Assembly: GCA_039045975.1 (NCBI GenBank)
Contig: JBCCJA010000076.1
Location: 1-14,961, forward strand
Direction of reading: 5' to 3'
DNA from: JBCCJA01 sp039045975
GTDB lineage: Bacteria > Planctomycetota > Planctomycetia > Planctomycetales > Planctomycetaceae
Length of the DNA stretch: 14,961 nt
Below are positions 14,740 to 14,961 of the stretch, in pieces (the stretch's first letter is position 1; each line of letters starts with the position of its first letter). A model generated the notes under the pieces. It did not search any database, was not told the DNA's origin, and saw only the letters and a program-made list of their open reading frames with translations. The position numbers were made by a program, and so were the translations under genes.

Positions 14740-14913
14740 GGGTGGCCCGGACCGCGTCCGGGTGACGCAGTCACAAGAGGTCCGAACACTGCGACCACCG
14801 ACGTCTTTCGACGCCCGGCGTACAAACATCCCGAACTGTGCGACCTCCTGTCGCTCCGCGATCCGGACGCAGTCCGGACCACCCGGTCGATGAAGGTCGT
14901 CCGGGGCACCCGG
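14740..14913 (+). repeat. Palindromic interspersed element, copy B (full length, with tail)
   Basis: The core is 14740-14884 (145 bp) and the tail is 14885-14913. The left end is GGGTGG, then CCGGAC-CGC-GTCCGG, then TGAC-GCA-GTCA, then CAAGAGG. The right end, on the minus strand, is GGGTGG, then CCGGAC-TGC-GTCCGG, then TCGC-GGA-GCGA, then CAGGAGG. The tail ends in hairpin CCGGG-GCA-CCCGG (14901-14913). Aligned with copy A in reverse, the 67-bp interiors are the same length and share blocks such as GGCGTAC. Confidence 0.87.
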
Positions 14914-14916
14914 CTC

Positions 14917-14961
14917 GGGTGGTCCGGCCGCCCCGCGGCCGGATGCCGCAGGCACAAGAAG
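14917..14961 (+). repeat. Palindromic interspersed element, copy F (cut by window end)
   Basis: GGGTGG, then CCGGCCGC-CCC-GCGGCCGG, then TGCC-GCA-GGCA, then CAAGAAG, running to the last base. It matches the ends of copy E more closely than those of A-D, so it belongs to the CCGGCCG subgroup. Only 3 bp separate it from the tail of copy B. Confidence 0.8.

Larger units (their letters stand above)
14124..14961. other. Long non-coding region packed with palindromic elements
   Basis: No intact gene is visible in these 838 bp. The first 200 bp should contain the promoter of the metal-permease operon; GGTCGATCGACC at 14269-14280 is a perfect 12-bp palindrome, possibly by chance. From 14379 to the window end the sequence is almost wholly repeat elements: copy E (14379-14531), a CACTGGC hairpin pair (14587-14682), copy B (14740-14913) and the start of copy F (14917-14961). 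Frames crossing it are artefacts of these GC-rich repeats. Confidence 0.65.

Noticed and set aside
14379..14961. CRISPR array
   Set aside because: Repeats are unequal in spacing and internally palindromic, with no constant-length spacers and no cas genes.

Overview
The window looks like chromosomal DNA from a planctomycete, probably a marine or Pirellulales-like one. It is GC-rich, and it carries a DUF1559 pseudopilin-like protein with a prepilin cleavage motif, three sulfatases of three different subfamilies, and a permease/DUF3299 pair of a kind common in that phylum. The lineage is inferred from gene content; no rRNA or tRNA is present.

Layout. 1-139: the end of an IS5-like insertion sequence. 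166-750: a gene with homing-endonuclease-associated repeats, cut short by an interspersed palindromic element. 908-1621 (-): an unrecognised protein with two membrane segments. 1844-3562 (+) and 3595-5019 (-): two convergent sulfatases. 5396-6841 (+): a third sulfatase, divergent from the second across a 376-bp spacer that holds a perfect 10-bp inverted repeat. 7052-8080 (+) and 8070-8561 (+): a DUF1559 protein overlapping a small His-rich lipoprotein. 8723-10246 (-): biosynthetic threonine ammonia-lyase (ilvA). 10524-11906 (-): a secreted alpha/beta hydrolase. 14123-12313 (-): a two-gene, stop/start-overlapping operon of an SO_0444-type metal permease and a DUF3299-like membrane-anchored protein.

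The three sulfatases probably act outside the cytoplasm on sulfated polysaccharides. Each has a signal peptide, a formylglycine-type cysteine motif and the sulfatase metal-site residues. The permease pair looks like a metal-export module. ilvA is the only clear housekeeping gene.

The most interesting content is non-coding. A family of about 145-bp elements with structured terminal inverted repeats occurs at 538-710, 10342-10513, 12116-12153 (end fragment), 12233-12297 (half), 14379-14531, 14740-14913 and 14917-14961 (cut by the window edge). Each end is GGGTGG followed by two consecutive short hairpins and CAAGARG. The stems differ between copies, yet the changes keep base pairing. A second hairpin family (CACTGGC...GCCAGTG) lies beside them at 739-765 and as an inverted pair at 14587-14682. 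Together these occupy most of the 3' intergenic space, sit within 10-15 bp of two stop codons, and have interrupted one gene. They resemble REPIN/MITE-type elements, but I do not recognise this family and no mobilising enzyme is visible here.
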